Positions 40,001-44,886 of a DNA stretch of 64,000 nucleotides are shown here, piece after piece. Below the pieces are notes generated by a model. The model saw nothing but the letters and a program-made list of their open reading frames with translations. It did not search any database and was not told the DNA's origin. Each line of letters begins with the position of its first letter. Positions within the stretch are counted from its first letter, which is position 1. Source of the stretch: Blastomussa wellsi (taxonomy: Eukaryota > Cnidaria > Anthozoa > Scleractinia > Plerogyridae); assembly GCA_947652115.1 (NCBI GenBank), contig OX393568.1, positions 340,001 through 404,000 of the forward strand, read 5' to 3'. A program made the translations under genes and the position numbers.

Positions 40001-43000
40001 TTGTGTGGTCCTTATACTTTGAAATGAGTCCTATTAAATTCCTTTCTTTTCTGGTAACGCAACTTAACTGACATACTTAGATCCTTACTTATTCCTTCAG
40101 TTATCGACTGTGGCGATCCAGGTACACCTGCAAATGGGGAGCGTCTTGGATCAGAGTCAACTTATGGAAAGACTGTTGTCTACGACTGCAATCCAGGCTA
40201 CCAGCTGTCTGGTACCAGGGTTCGTACGTGCCAACTTGACGGATCTTGGTCTGGGTCTGTTGCCCAGTGCAATGGTAAGTTGCCTTTGGGAGTAATTGCT
40301 CTTAGTGTTTTCTGTTTTAACTCTTTTTTTGTCCTGGGAAGAACCTTTAACATCTATACCCCTTGCCTCCAACGCACCTTAGTGTGGCCACCCAACAAAC
40401 TTTTTTGACAAAATAGCCAATCAGAGAGCGCGAATTTGTTGGAGTTGTCCCGCCTCCTTGTTAAAAGCGCGACAAATTTCGTGACATTGCAAAGGGGCGG
40501 AACAGCTCAAACAAATTCGCGCTCTCTGATTGGCTAATTAATATAAACATTTAGTCAAGCCTAAAAGCGGAGCTCCGTATTTTTGCTGTTTCTTAATAAT
40601 TTCTCTGAAATAAATATGAATAATTAAAAACGTGAACTCCAATTGCAGAATTTCAGCTTAAAATGACCATAAAAAAAGCCCGCGATCAATTAAAAAACAA
40701 TGCCTGGTCAGTGGTTAATTTAAAAATACGTGAACTTGATGAGTTCTAAACCTGAACCCGCGATCTGGTCATGTGATACTGGTCAGCGGATGCTCGATTT
40801 GACAGCTGTCAATTGACCATAACATGGATGTCCAGTACCAAAGATATAAGCTGTAATGTAGTTTGGAAATTGGAGGAGGATTGTATAGATCTGATGCAGT
40901 AGTGATCGTTGTTCATTTACTGATACGCGAAAGCATGTCGAAGTCACCAAGGTGTCAATAAACCAATGCACAATTTATTCAGAAAGAAGCACATGGAAGC
41001 TGCTGCTTAAGTGAAAAACAACAAATATTCGAAGCAAATTTTAAAAATTAGCTGCCCAGATGAAAACGACAAACCACCTAGGCAAATTTTAAAAATTATC
41101 GAATGTTGTGCGAACACGTACGTGAGCTGAGTGGGAACACATGAAAGGCTTGCCAAAGTCGCCGAGGTGCGAAATTCGCACCAAGGATTGCAGATACATG
41201 TAGTATAAAAGTGACTCAGAATACAGGAAATGAAATTTATAACGGCTCAGATTTTTAAAATTTCCCCGCGGGAGCCTACTCTCAAAGCCCCCTACCCTTG
41301 GGCCTTCACCGCTCACAGACTTTTGCCTAATGAAAGTCCGGTTATAGCCCTGTAGCAAAACAGTTTCTCGCAAACAAGTGACGGTTATAGACTACAAAAA
41401 ACGACAGCGACATTTACAGCTGTATATTAGCCGCCATAGTACTGTTATAACAGACGCCAACCGCGAGCGTAATGACAGACGACAGTACTATCGGAAAGCT
41501 GTGGCGTCCAAACTCGAAAAAGGAAGATCACAGCGCAAGTCTTCTTTGTTGTTGTTTCAAATCAATGCCCTACCAATGCGCAGTGCATTCTGGTCCGTTG
41601 AAGGCGAGGCTATTCCGCAGCAGTGCATTCTGGTCCGCTGGAAACGAGGCTATAAACCACGGCAAAATCTCGATTTTTTTTCTACCTTTATATTATAATT
41701 ATGAATTGCTGCTCAGCTCGCTGCGCTCGCTCCGCAGCAATGATTGATTGATATGCACGATTGTCCTTCACCTGTGGTTATGGGGCTCCGCTTTGAGGCA
41801 CTTCGGGCCTCTGGAGCGCCGCTATAACTTTTCAAAAAAGTTTGTTGGGTGGCCACTCTAAGGCGTGTAGCGCTGTAAAATTATATGTCTAACAATGTTT
41901 TCATTGATCCGTACCTAACGCTTAATCAAGAAGTCAGTCTAATCTCGTGTCTGGACAATTATTACGTAATTATCATTGTAAGGAAAAATTCCAGCCTTCT
42001 TTTGAATATTAAATCCCTGTTAACGCATTTACTAAGAGGGCCGGTGCATCTTTCGCACTGGCCCTTATAGGAGGTGTATGTCAGTCGAACCCTGTTAGAA
42101 TATTGACACGAGACCACAATGAACTTCTTCTTCTTCACAACGTGTGTTTATTCAACGTGGTTTGTCTTTGCTGAATTTTATTTATTTATTTATTTTCAGT
42201 TGCGTTATGCGGAGAAACTCTTGTCGGTCCCTCTGGAAGCTTTAGTTCTCCAAATAACCCCAACAGCTACCCCGACAATGCCTACTGTCGTTGGAAGATT
42301 TCTGCCGCATCTGGTAAGAAGATGATGGTCACATTCAATTCCTTCAAGACTCAGAAAAATAACGACCTGGTGGAGATCTATGATGGCGGCTCAAATCAGC
42401 TCATAACGATACTGTCTGGAGTTTACAGCAAGGCGATCGCTTTCACTTCAGAAAGCAATGTGATCGATGTGAGGTTTATCACTGACGGTAGTGAGAATTC
42501 GGAAGGATTTTCAGCATCGTACCAGCAAGTCAGTAAGTTAATATATATAATGATGCATGCTCCCGGAAGGAATTGAACTAGCAGAAATCACCTGATTATT
42601 CACTAATTGTATATCTCATTGAAATTGTACAACATTAAAAGAAGTTGTAACAAGCCAAAGCTGACTTCAACCTTGTCAAACATGGTTTCAGTCTGTAAAT
42701 TGACACTAGGTGTTTTTGATCTCAGTGCAAAGCCAATATTTTGTCTTCAGTAAATGTATGTTTTGTAGCTCGTGATTAATAAAGAAAGACAAAAATCACT
42801 AAAACTGAGTTAACGTGGAATGGTTTATGTTCTGCTATTGTTTTCTATTCCTGTTTTACATTATCATTTTCGTTTCTCCTTTACTATTTAGCGTGCGGCG
42901 GTGTACTTACTGACCTGGAACAAACCGTGATGTCACCAAACTACCCTAGTGACTATCCCAATAGTGTAACGTGTATTTGGTCTCTCAACATTGGCAAAGC

Positions 43001-44886
43001 CTTCCAGCTCGAGTTCGAGAAATTCCACACCGAGTCTGGCTATGACATCATGCAGGGATACTCATCACTAAGCTCCTTTACCCGTAAGTAAAATGCCTAA
43101 CTAGGAGGAGATCGGTGCGTGTGCGAGGGATTTCATGATTTCAACTTTTTTCAGTGCCATTGTCTCGCGGTTGTTGTTTGTTCTAATTGATAGCTGGGAA
43201 TAAAGGAAATTACAAATCACGTGCTGGTAAAAAGGAACAGATAAATTTTTCCCAGTAACACTCAAGAATACATGTAAATGCTTCAATGTTAGCGGTAAGA
43301 TATGAGCGTCAACAAATAAAGGAATTGCATGCTCATTATGATCAGGAAAACAAATAAAGCGAAGAGCTCGTTTTTGTAACTTTAGAAGCTTGTCAAGGTA
43401 ACATATTTACAAGCCTGACCCCCAAATAAGGAGCTACAAGAGCTTGGTATATCTTTAAGAGGTTATACGTTGGCAGAAAGTGTCGTACTTACGGTTCTGC
43501 TTACTTTAATGGTTATATGGTCAATATGATGTTTTGAACGTTGAGGTCGCTCTTGGTTGCTAGTAGCCTCTTGTCGGTCCATCTCTTCTCTAACTGCTTG
43601 AGAGCCTTCAGTGAGTGGTGCCTCGTCAGTATTAGGGAGCTTAAGCAAACAACGACGGCAACGTCAACGAGAACGTCGCTAAACAAAAGATTTAATGAGC
43701 AGTACAATAGCTCGGCACGTGCGTTATAATTCTATGTACATTTCTTTGCCGTCCTCTGCAAAACAACAACGTGAAATGACCAATTTCTGAGTACTTTGGA
43801 GAACGTGAACCTCGACGGCTAAATTTTCGGTTTTCTGTTTGAAAATAAACGCCGTCCTTATATTTTCTACAAGAACTATGTTTGAAAGCGATAAATGCAC
43901 CAAATACATCAAGACAATTGCGAAATTCGTGCGTAAAATATAAATTCATTTTTAAGCAGACGTCGTCCTAGCCGTCGCCGTCGTCATTGCTTAAGCTCCC
44001 TAATATCAGCAATGTTTGTCTCTGCTGCCGTTTAACTTGACACCTCACCAGAATGACCATGTGTGTCATCTGGTCCTGCTCCTTCTGCTTTTTGCCTGTA
44101 GACTGCACCTGTAGCTGTGTTTGGTTACCGTTTCAGCGGTAATCCTTTCCTTTTGCCCAAAAAAATCTCCCAAGTTAATTAGGGGCAGACAATTTTATTT
44201 TTGATGGGGGGGGGGGGGGTTGGGTAATTAACAAAAAAAAATTGCTGCACAAGGAAAACCACCAAAACAATTATCGTGGAAAGAGAACCATGAGAAAATA
44301 ATCTGGCAAGCACTTTCTACTGTCCAGGTCCTATGATGATGTAAAAAAAATCTTGCACAAGCTCACAGTCCCCAAAAATTCTTGGAGAGCCTGAAAGTGA
44401 CAAAAAAAAAAAAAAAAACAGATGAAAAGTAAAATATAAAATGCTCCGTCCTCAGTCTGAAGTATCAGTCGTCTTTCCCGCCGCTCAGGGGATCAGGGCG
44501 AGAAGACGTCTCAAATTCCAGACTAGTCCGTCCCTTAACTTGCCCAAATTCCTCTTGCTGCCCAAAAAATCGGAGTTACCCAAAAATTGGGGGGGGGGGG
44601 GGGGGGTGGGCCTGCAGTATTCCCCGGCCCGTACGCCTATGTATTCGTATACCATGTGCGTTTTTTTTCCCCAGGCTAAACTACCGTGAAAATTCACTTT
44701 GTTTTGCTTTTTTTGCCTTTTACAGAAAGCGATCTCATCTTTGATATTGACGGTGAGCGGTTTGCTTATGGACCGATTCAAGCGCCCGGTGGCCAGATGT
44801 ACCTGAAATTCACGTCCAACTTCATCAGAACCGCGCCCGGTTTTAAATTAACCACAAAGAAATATCAAGTGATCGTTGGAAAATAA
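3412..44886 (+). CDS. SVEP1: Polydom/SVEP1-like secreted multidomain protein, complete gene (35 coding exons)
   Basis: This is the whole coding span, ATG at 3412 to TAA at 44884-44886. Joining the 35 exons listed separately gives 7209 nt with no internal stop, 2402 residues. Domain order: signal peptide, VWA (about 43-225), EGF, Eph-receptor-like Cys repeat, three sushi (336-518), two HYR (518-688), atypical sushi, unique region with a dibasic RKRR at 833-836, three Cys repeats (922-1085), six EGF (1085-1313), pentraxin (1313-1510), WxxW (1522-1607), EGF, sushi, three cbEGF, six sushi (1825-2175), two CUB (2175-2402). The core from VWA to pentraxin matches the known architecture of vertebrate SVEP1/polydom, a secreted matrix protein that in vertebrates binds integrin alpha9beta1. 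The WxxW and CUB parts do not match it. No transmembrane segment is seen after the signal peptide. Orthology is inferred from domain order only; the other possibility is a paralogue in a cnidarian family of VWA-sushi-EGF matrix proteins. Confidence 0.85.
4671..4735 (+). repeat. Fragment of the Penelope-like terminal repeat family
   Basis: GTGTAACAAGATAATTTTG followed by GAATTGGCCACCGTAAAGAG matches the longer copies at 26511, 31025 and 45865. It lies in intron 1 of the SVEP1-like gene. Confidence 0.75.
5392..5553 (+). CDS. SVEP1: SVEP1-like exon 2: EGF-like domain
   Basis: Residues 229-283. The acceptor is ATTTTACAG and the donor is CATC/GTAAGT, phase 1 on both sides. Six cysteines are spaced as in an EGF module (NSKC, NGC, AFCAC, YQCVC, GHC), with the CNRGYSGQG turn typical of EGF. 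Confidence 0.85.
5682..5725. repeat. C13 ... G13 inverted homopolymer pair
   Basis: A run of 13 C (5682-5694) and a run of 13 G (5713-5725) are separated by 18 bp. They can pair as a hairpin, or form i-motif/G-quadruplex structures on either strand. Confidence 0.9.
6630..7040. mobile_element. Foldback element with ~150-bp inverted arms
   Basis: The left arm (about 6631-6780) and the right arm (about 6864-7027) are imperfect reverse complements, sharing blocks such as GGGCCTGTGCACGA, AGAACAAGTGGCT and GAGAGTTTTCTTTAAATCAA. Short open frames here arise from these arms. No transposase is seen, so this is a non-autonomous element. Confidence 0.85.
7361..7500 (+). repeat. G-rich minisatellite (GGGGTCCAGAAG-like unit)
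   Basis: About nine imperfect units with GGGGTCCAGAAG or GGGGTCCATATG. Each unit has a 3-6 nt G-run, so the + strand could form G-quadruplexes. Confidence 0.88.
7736..8085 (+). mobile_element. Dispersed repeat copy 1 with tRNA-like 3' segment
   Basis: GGTCGATGCCATAATTGGTA to about 8085 matches 25236-25540 along its length. The right end carries a pol III A-box-like TAGTGTAATGG and a B-box-like GGTTCGATTCT, as in tRNA-derived SINEs. Confidence 0.72.
8097..8272. repeat. Hairpin repeat with 33-bp arms
   Basis: The arms at 8138-8170 and 8198-8230 (AATGTTGGTTAGCGGCATAT and its complement) are near-perfect around a 27-nt loop. Outside them, GCAGAACGC and GCGTTCTGC repeats extend the symmetry. Confidence 0.88.
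8641..8833. mobile_element. Small TIR element next to exon 3
   Basis: TTATTATTCAACA at the left end and its complement TGTTGAATAATAA at the right end bound 193 bp. It has no coding capacity, consistent with a MITE. Confidence 0.6.
9001..9159 (+). CDS. SVEP1: SVEP1-like exon 3: Eph-receptor-like (GCC2/GCC3) Cys repeat
   Basis: Residues 283-336. The acceptor is GTGTTTTAG and the donor is CACAG/GTAATA, phase 1-1. The pattern [23 protein letters not shown] is the short Cys repeat found in Eph receptors, SCUBE and SVEP1. It is preceded by a small inverted-repeat element in intron 2. Confidence 0.82.
9574..9750 (+). CDS. SVEP1: SVEP1-like exon 4: sushi/CCP domain 1
   Basis: Residues 336-395, phase 1-1, donor CCAAA/GTAAGT. 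Four sushi cysteines are present (VEC, KAAC, CEFQC, LRRC and the closing VQC), with [12 protein letters not shown] and the TWSGTE motif before the last Cys. Confidence 0.87.
10403..10582 (+). CDS. SVEP1: SVEP1-like exon 5: sushi/CCP domain 2
   Basis: Residues 395-455, acceptor TTATTTACAG, donor GTGAAG/GTATAC, phase 1-1. Canonical sushi features: [39 protein letters not shown]. Confidence 0.9.
10678..10866 (+). CDS. SVEP1: SVEP1-like exon 6: sushi/CCP domain 3
   Basis: Residues 455-518, acceptor CTCTTAG, donor GTGAAG/GTATTT, phase 1-1. Carries [18 protein letters not shown] and [12 protein letters not shown]. Intron 5 is only 95 bp, so exons 5 and 6 form a compact pair. A CTTT microsatellite follows in intron 6. 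Confidence 0.88.
10944..10983 (+). repeat. CTTT microsatellite in intron 6
   Basis: About nine CTTT/TTTTC units, a pure pyrimidine tract 80 bp after exon 6. Confidence 0.9.
11621..11887 (+). CDS. SVEP1: SVEP1-like exon 7: HYR domain 1
   Basis: Residues 518-607, acceptor TTCCTTCTAG, donor TTGTCG/GTAAGG, phase 1-1. HYR (hyalin repeat) signatures: [10 protein letters not shown] at the start, [12 protein letters not shown] in the middle, [18 protein letters not shown] and CVFTVTIV at the end. Confidence 0.92.
11888..13528. other. Intron 7 of the SVEP1-like gene
   Basis: A 1.6-kb intron between the two HYR exons. I see no gene and no clear repeat beyond short AT-rich runs. Confidence 0.5.
13529..13771 (+). 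CDS. SVEP1: SVEP1-like exon 8: HYR domain 2
   Basis: Residues 607-688, acceptor TTTACTTAG, donor TTTCTT/GTAAGT, phase 1-1. [10 protein letters not shown] opens the module, [13 protein letters not shown] and [14 protein letters not shown] follow, and [10 protein letters not shown] closes it. The VWA, sushi x3, HYR x2 order is that of SVEP1. Confidence 0.92.
14155..14695 (-). pseudogene. Retroelement-associated ORF remnant, C-terminal endonuclease-like part
   Basis: Two open frames on the minus strand (14695 to 14426, then 14382 to 14155) read as one protein broken by a frameshift or stop at about 14390-14425. The first contains [20 protein letters not shown], the second [36 protein letters not shown] and RGSR. 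I recognise this as a protein tail common in cnidarian and fish repetitive DNA, with an RLD...DVRVF core like a restriction-type endonuclease. It lies in intron 8, antisense to the host gene. Function is inferred from pattern memory; it is clearly decayed. Confidence 0.65.
14700..14772. repeat. AAT microsatellite in intron 8
   Basis: About 24 uninterrupted AAT units directly next to the antisense retroelement remnant, with further AAT runs at about 14828-14865. Confidence 0.95.
15091..15309 (+). CDS. SVEP1: SVEP1-like exon 9: atypical sushi-like module
   Basis: Residues 688-761, acceptor CCTTTTGCAG, donor CACAG/GTGAGT, phase 1-1. [16 protein letters not shown] and the late Trp and Cys (MPWPDCTG) resemble a sushi. 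The middle, with [12 protein letters not shown] and [11 protein letters not shown], is divergent. SVEP1 is known to have one sushi-like module straight after its HYR pair. Confidence 0.82.
15411..15646 (+). CDS. SVEP1: SVEP1-like exon 10: unique conserved segment ending in a dibasic RKRR site
   Basis: Residues 761-839, phase 1 in and phase 0 out. The acceptor is TTCCTTTCAG and the donor is [32 protein letters not shown] begins a segment I cannot assign to a named domain. The exon ends in [15 protein letters not shown] at 833-836 fits a furin-type processing site. The last 111 bp plus 62 bp of intron are duplicated immediately downstream. Confidence 0.85.
15536..15880 (+). repeat. 173-bp tandem duplication spanning the end of exon 10 and its donor
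   Basis: Copy 1 is about 15536-15708 and copy 2 about 15709-15880, shifted by 173 bp. Both contain the acidic/Cys segment, the RKRR codons and a donor (GTAAGT in copy 1, GTATGT in copy 2), then the same intron stretch. Copy 2 has lost one base in the run after TATTGTCA, so its protein frame is broken relative to copy 1. Copy 2 has no acceptor of its own. Using its donor would leave phase 1 and would not fit exon 11. Confidence 0.92.
15912..16199 (+). pseudogene. Non-LTR retrotransposon ORF1-like fragment in intron 10
   Basis: An open frame ends at 16197-16199 and contains [20 protein letters not shown] and [20 protein letters not shown]. The I-x-I-N-E-N-L-T pattern followed by basic residues resembles ORF1-type proteins of LINE-like elements in marine invertebrates. 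It cannot be a polydom exon: exon 10 joins exon 11 in frame without it. Confidence 0.55.
18387..18671 (+). pseudogene. RecQ-like helicase fragment (motif I)
   Basis: Reads [20 protein letters not shown] followed by [10 protein letters not shown], the Walker A of RecQ-family helicases, then [20 protein letters not shown] as in the region after motif Ia. A stop precedes it at 18384 and TGA ends it at 18669. No DEAH box follows, so this is a truncated copy, probably from a dispersed RecQ-like gene. Confidence 0.68.
19380..19512 (+). pseudogene. Second helicase P-loop fragment
   Basis: From ATG at 19380 the frame reads [20 protein letters not shown] and ends at TGA about 19512. STGYGKS is a Walker A motif like that of RecQ-like proteins. 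Same strand as the fragment at 18387, 0.7 kb downstream, but not in frame with it. Confidence 0.5.
19525..19580 (+). repeat. Fragment of the Penelope-like terminal repeat family
   Basis: TTGGTTTTATCAACTGGGTT, then GTCAATTGGCCACCGTAAAG, as in the copies at 26511, 31025 and 45865. Confidence 0.8.
20240..20680. repeat. Degenerate ~180-bp tandem repeat in intron 10
   Basis: GCATTGAATTTGCTCGTTGT near 20263 recurs as GCGTTGAATTTGCACGTTGT near 20444 and in weaker form near 20614. AATAAAGACACCAG recurs near 20372 and 20566. About two and a half units. Confidence 0.65.
21224..21470 (+). CDS. SVEP1: SVEP1-like exon 11: unique acidic/Thr-rich segment
   Basis: Residues 840-922, phase 0 in and phase 1 out, acceptor TATTTCCATAG, donor [25 protein letters not shown] continues exon 10 in frame across a 5.6-kb intron, which supports the splice assignment. 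No named domain is recognised. Two Cys pairs near the end (GVCVDGS, DQKC) lead into the next Cys repeat. Confidence 0.83.
21648..21812 (+). CDS. SVEP1: SVEP1-like exon 12: Eph-receptor-like Cys repeat
   Basis: Residues 922-977, acceptor TTCACGTTAG, donor GTTTAG/GTACGT, phase 1-1. [29 protein letters not shown] and [10 protein letters not shown] are the diagnostic repeats of the GCC2/GCC3 module. First of three in a row. Confidence 0.88.
22189..22350 (+). CDS. SVEP1: SVEP1-like exon 13: Eph-receptor-like Cys repeat
   Basis: Residues 977-1031, acceptor TTTTTTCAG, donor GCGGAA/GTAAGT, phase 1-1. [19 protein letters not shown] and CIQCPGSS repeat the same pattern. Confidence 0.88.
22478..22639 (+). 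CDS. SVEP1: SVEP1-like exon 14: Eph-receptor-like Cys repeat
   Basis: Residues 1031-1085, acceptor TTTCTTTCAG, donor TATCG/GTGAGT, phase 1-1. [19 protein letters not shown] then [16 protein letters not shown]. The same 162-bp length as exon 13 suggests exon duplication. Confidence 0.88.
23464..23633 (+). CDS. SVEP1: SVEP1-like exon 15: EGF 1 and first half of EGF 2
   Basis: Residues 1085-1141, phase 1 in and phase 0 out, acceptor AATGCTACAG, donor [31 protein letters not shown] is a full [21 protein letters not shown] starts a second EGF that is completed by exon 16, so the intron cuts inside the module. Confidence 0.88.
24138..24317 (+). CDS. SVEP1: SVEP1-like exon 16: second half of EGF 2 and EGF 3
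   Basis: Residues 1142-1201, phase 0-0, acceptor CCGTATAG, donor [29 protein letters not shown] completes EGF 2. [18 protein letters not shown] to GYEGQFC is EGF 3. Confidence 0.88.
25236..25540 (+). mobile_element. Dispersed repeat copy 2 with tRNA-like 3' segment
   Basis: Same orientation and order as 7736-8085 (GGTCGATGCCATAATTGGTA, GGAATGGACGATGCTA, TAATACACACTCACCAAATG) and the same GGGTTCGATTCT B-box-like end. Confidence 0.72.
26511..26700 (+). mobile_element. Penelope-like element terminal repeat, copy in intron 16
   Basis: Shares TAGAGGGGGTAAGTTTCTAA, GGGAAGTATAACAAGATAAT and GAATTGGCCACCGTAAAGAG with the other copies, then GCTGACGTTTCGAGCGTTAG. The reverse complement contains CGAAACGTCAGC and resembles a hammerhead ribozyme core as reported in Penelope-like elements. 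Confidence 0.68.
26795..27648. mobile_element. 854-bp foldback element with ~220-bp arms
   Basis: The left arm 26795-27014 and right arm 27432-27648 are imperfect reverse complements (for example AGAATTGTATGGGAAAGTCA against TGACTTTCCCATACAATTCT). The 417-bp centre has no long open frame. It lies 95 bp after the Penelope-like repeat. Confidence 0.85.
28256..28453. mobile_element. TIR element (family A), copy 1
   Basis: AATAGACCAATTTCGATATT at the left end and the matching complement ending GAAATTGGTCTATT at the right end bound 198 bp. The inverted ends run about 40 bp, with TTAAAATTCAGCCTAAAACA inside. Confidence 0.88.
28574..28630 (+). repeat. GTT-rich tract
   Basis: Imperfect GTT repeats just upstream of exon 17. 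Confidence 0.85.
28744..29077 (+). CDS. SVEP1: SVEP1-like exon 17: EGF 4, 5 and 6
   Basis: Residues 1202-1313, phase 0 in and phase 1 out, acceptor CTACCCCAG, donor AACAG/GTATTG. Three EGF modules follow each other: [28 protein letters not shown] and a calcium-binding type [15 protein letters not shown]. Six EGF modules directly before a pentraxin is the SVEP1 layout. Confidence 0.92.
29463..29630 (+). CDS. SVEP1: SVEP1-like exon 18: pentraxin/LamG domain, part 1
   Basis: Residues 1313-1369, phase 1-1, acceptor CTTGTGGTAG, donor GTGGGAG/GTATTT (weak at +4 to +6). [18 protein letters not shown] and [12 protein letters not shown] match the first strands of a pentraxin fold. Only the frame-consistent join supports this weak donor. 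Confidence 0.82.
29979..30184 (+). CDS. SVEP1: SVEP1-like exon 19: pentraxin domain, part 2
   Basis: Residues 1369-1437, phase 1 in and phase 0 out, acceptor ATCCCTTTAG, donor [20 protein letters not shown] at 1406-1413 is the pentraxin signature H-x-C-x-[ST]-W-x-[ST], with Ala in place of Cys at 1408. Confidence 0.88.
30654..30906 (+). CDS. SVEP1: SVEP1-like exon 20: pentraxin domain, part 3
   Basis: Residues 1438-1522, phase 0 in and phase 1 out, acceptor TGGGGTTAG, donor [25 protein letters not shown] and [15 protein letters not shown] are hallmark pentraxin strands. GQEQDEV includes acidic residues that bind calcium in pentraxins. Confidence 0.9.
30949..31008. repeat. 60-bp near-perfect hairpin
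   Basis: ATCTGTATGGGCATTTACAA at the left and its complement TTGTAAAGCCCATACAGAT at the right around a short loop. It sits just before the Penelope-like repeat. Confidence 0.88.
31025..31185 (+). mobile_element. Penelope-like element terminal repeat, copy in intron 20
   Basis: Collinear with 26511-26670: TAGAGGGGGTAAGTTTCTAA, TTGGCCACCGTAAAGAGATT, GCTGACGTTTCGAGCGTTAG, CCCTTCGTCGGAGCGAATC. Confidence 0.7.
31865..32119 (+). CDS. SVEP1: SVEP1-like exon 21: WxxW (mucin-2/CILP-type) domain
   Basis: Residues 1522-1607, phase 1-1, acceptor TTATCTCTAG, donor [28 protein letters not shown], and the late [10 protein letters not shown] fit the WxxW domain of mucins and CILP. The domain is a single symmetric exon, so it could have been inserted by exon shuffling. 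I know of no WxxW domain in vertebrate SVEP1. Confidence 0.85.
32493..32606 (+). CDS. SVEP1: SVEP1-like exon 22: EGF-like domain
   Basis: Residues 1607-1645, phase 1-1, acceptor CTATTACAG, donor [24 protein letters not shown] to [12 protein letters not shown] is a complete six-Cys EGF. Confidence 0.9.
33419..33586 (+). CDS. SVEP1: SVEP1-like exon 23: sushi/CCP domain
   Basis: Residues 1645-1701, phase 1-1, acceptor CACTCACCAG, donor [48 protein letters not shown]. This exon starts without an in-frame ATG and is easily missed by simple ORF scans. Confidence 0.87.
34890..35009 (+). CDS. SVEP1: SVEP1-like exon 24: calcium-binding EGF
   Basis: Residues 1701-1741, phase 1-1, acceptor TACATGCAG, donor [23 protein letters not shown] and [12 protein letters not shown] form a cbEGF consensus (D-x-D-E at the start, Asn and aromatic Tyr later). 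Confidence 0.9.
36303..36425 (+). CDS. SVEP1: SVEP1-like exon 25: calcium-binding EGF
   Basis: Residues 1741-1782, phase 1-1, acceptor CTCGTTGTAG, donor [28 protein letters not shown] and [12 protein letters not shown], with [13 protein letters not shown] closing the module. Confidence 0.9.
36947..37075 (+). CDS. SVEP1: SVEP1-like exon 26: calcium-binding EGF
   Basis: Residues 1782-1825, phase 1-1, acceptor GGACTTTTAG, donor TACAG/GTGGGG (weak). [18 protein letters not shown] and [12 protein letters not shown]. The donor is followed within 20 bp by a long tetranucleotide microsatellite. Confidence 0.87.
37091..37411 (+). repeat. ~320-bp GACT tetranucleotide repeat in intron 26
   Basis: Long imperfect GACT/GACTAACT array with interspersed GGCT and CAGA variants. 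It starts 16 bp after the exon 26 donor and ends about 60 bp before exon 27, so it fills nearly the whole 400-bp intron. Confidence 0.95.
37476..37655 (+). CDS. SVEP1: SVEP1-like exon 27: sushi/CCP, first of a run of six
   Basis: Residues 1825-1885, phase 1-1, acceptor TTCATTCTCAG, donor [52 protein letters not shown]. Confidence 0.92.
37745..37918 (+). CDS. SVEP1: SVEP1-like exon 28: sushi/CCP
   Basis: Residues 1885-1943, phase 1-1, donor TATAG/GTACAT, 89-bp intron before it. [38 protein letters not shown]. Confidence 0.92.
38494..38664 (+). CDS. SVEP1: SVEP1-like exon 29: sushi/CCP
   Basis: Residues 1943-2000, phase 1-1, acceptor TTATTCGTAG, donor [49 protein letters not shown]. Confidence 0.92.
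38884..39060 (+). CDS. SVEP1: SVEP1-like exon 30: sushi/CCP
   Basis: Residues 2000-2059, phase 1-1, acceptor TATCTCGCAG, donor [51 protein letters not shown]. Confidence 0.92.
39679..39852 (+). CDS. SVEP1: SVEP1-like exon 31: sushi/CCP
   Basis: Residues 2059-2117, phase 1-1, acceptor GTTTAACAG, donor [51 protein letters not shown]. Confidence 0.92.
40101..40274 (+). CDS. SVEP1: SVEP1-like exon 32: sushi/CCP, last of six
   Basis: Residues 2117-2175, phase 1-1, acceptor ATTCCTTCAG, donor [50 protein letters not shown]. It shares length and the GTPxNG start with exon 31, which suggests duplication. Confidence 0.92.
40377..41863. mobile_element. 1.5-kb DNA-transposon-like element with 32-bp TIRs in intron 32
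   Basis: The left end CCTTAGTGTGGCCACCCAAC and the right end, read in reverse CCTTAGAGTGGCCACCCAAC, agree over 32 bp with one mismatch. A nested palindrome (40415-40440 with 40510-40535, AATCAGAGAGCGCGAATTTG) lies inside the left end. No transposase is recognised and no clear target duplication is seen, so this is a non-autonomous copy. Confidence 0.85.
42030..42069. repeat. Short stem-loop in intron 32
   Basis: AGAGGGCCGGTGC and GCACTGGCCCTTA pair around a 7-nt loop. Could be a structured RNA or only a small palindrome. Confidence 0.5.
42200..42532 (+). CDS. SVEP1: SVEP1-like exon 33: CUB domain 1
   Basis: Residues 2175-2286, phase 1-1, acceptor TTATTTTCAG, donor [30 protein letters not shown] opens a [22 protein letters not shown] and the final SEGFSASYQ complete it in one exon. 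Confidence 0.92.
42892..43083 (+). CDS. SVEP1: SVEP1-like exon 34: CUB domain 2, first part
   Basis: Residues 2286-2350, phase 1-1, acceptor ACTATTTAG, donor [31 protein letters not shown] then [18 protein letters not shown]. The usual acidic YD-x-x-x-I-x-D-G is changed to YDIMQGYSS. Confidence 0.88.
43635..44000. mobile_element. 366-bp TIR element in intron 34
   Basis: GGGAGCTTAAGCAAACAACG at the left mirrors CGTCGTCATTGCTTAAGCTC at the right. Flanking TA dinucleotides could be the target duplication. No long frame is related to a transposase. Confidence 0.85.
44204..44606. repeat. Poly-G and poly-A runs before exon 35
   Basis: G-runs at about 44205-44219 and 44588-44606 and an A-run at about 44402-44418. 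The G-runs can form G-quadruplexes in the pre-mRNA just upstream of the last exon. Confidence 0.85.
44726..44886 (+). CDS. SVEP1: SVEP1-like exon 35: CUB domain 2, second part, and stop
   Basis: Residues 2350-2402 and TAA at 44884-44886. Acceptor CCTTTTACAG, phase 1 in. [18 protein letters not shown] and [19 protein letters not shown] are late CUB strands. The protein ends at VIVGK with no transmembrane segment or GPI-like tail, consistent with secretion. Confidence 0.88.
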
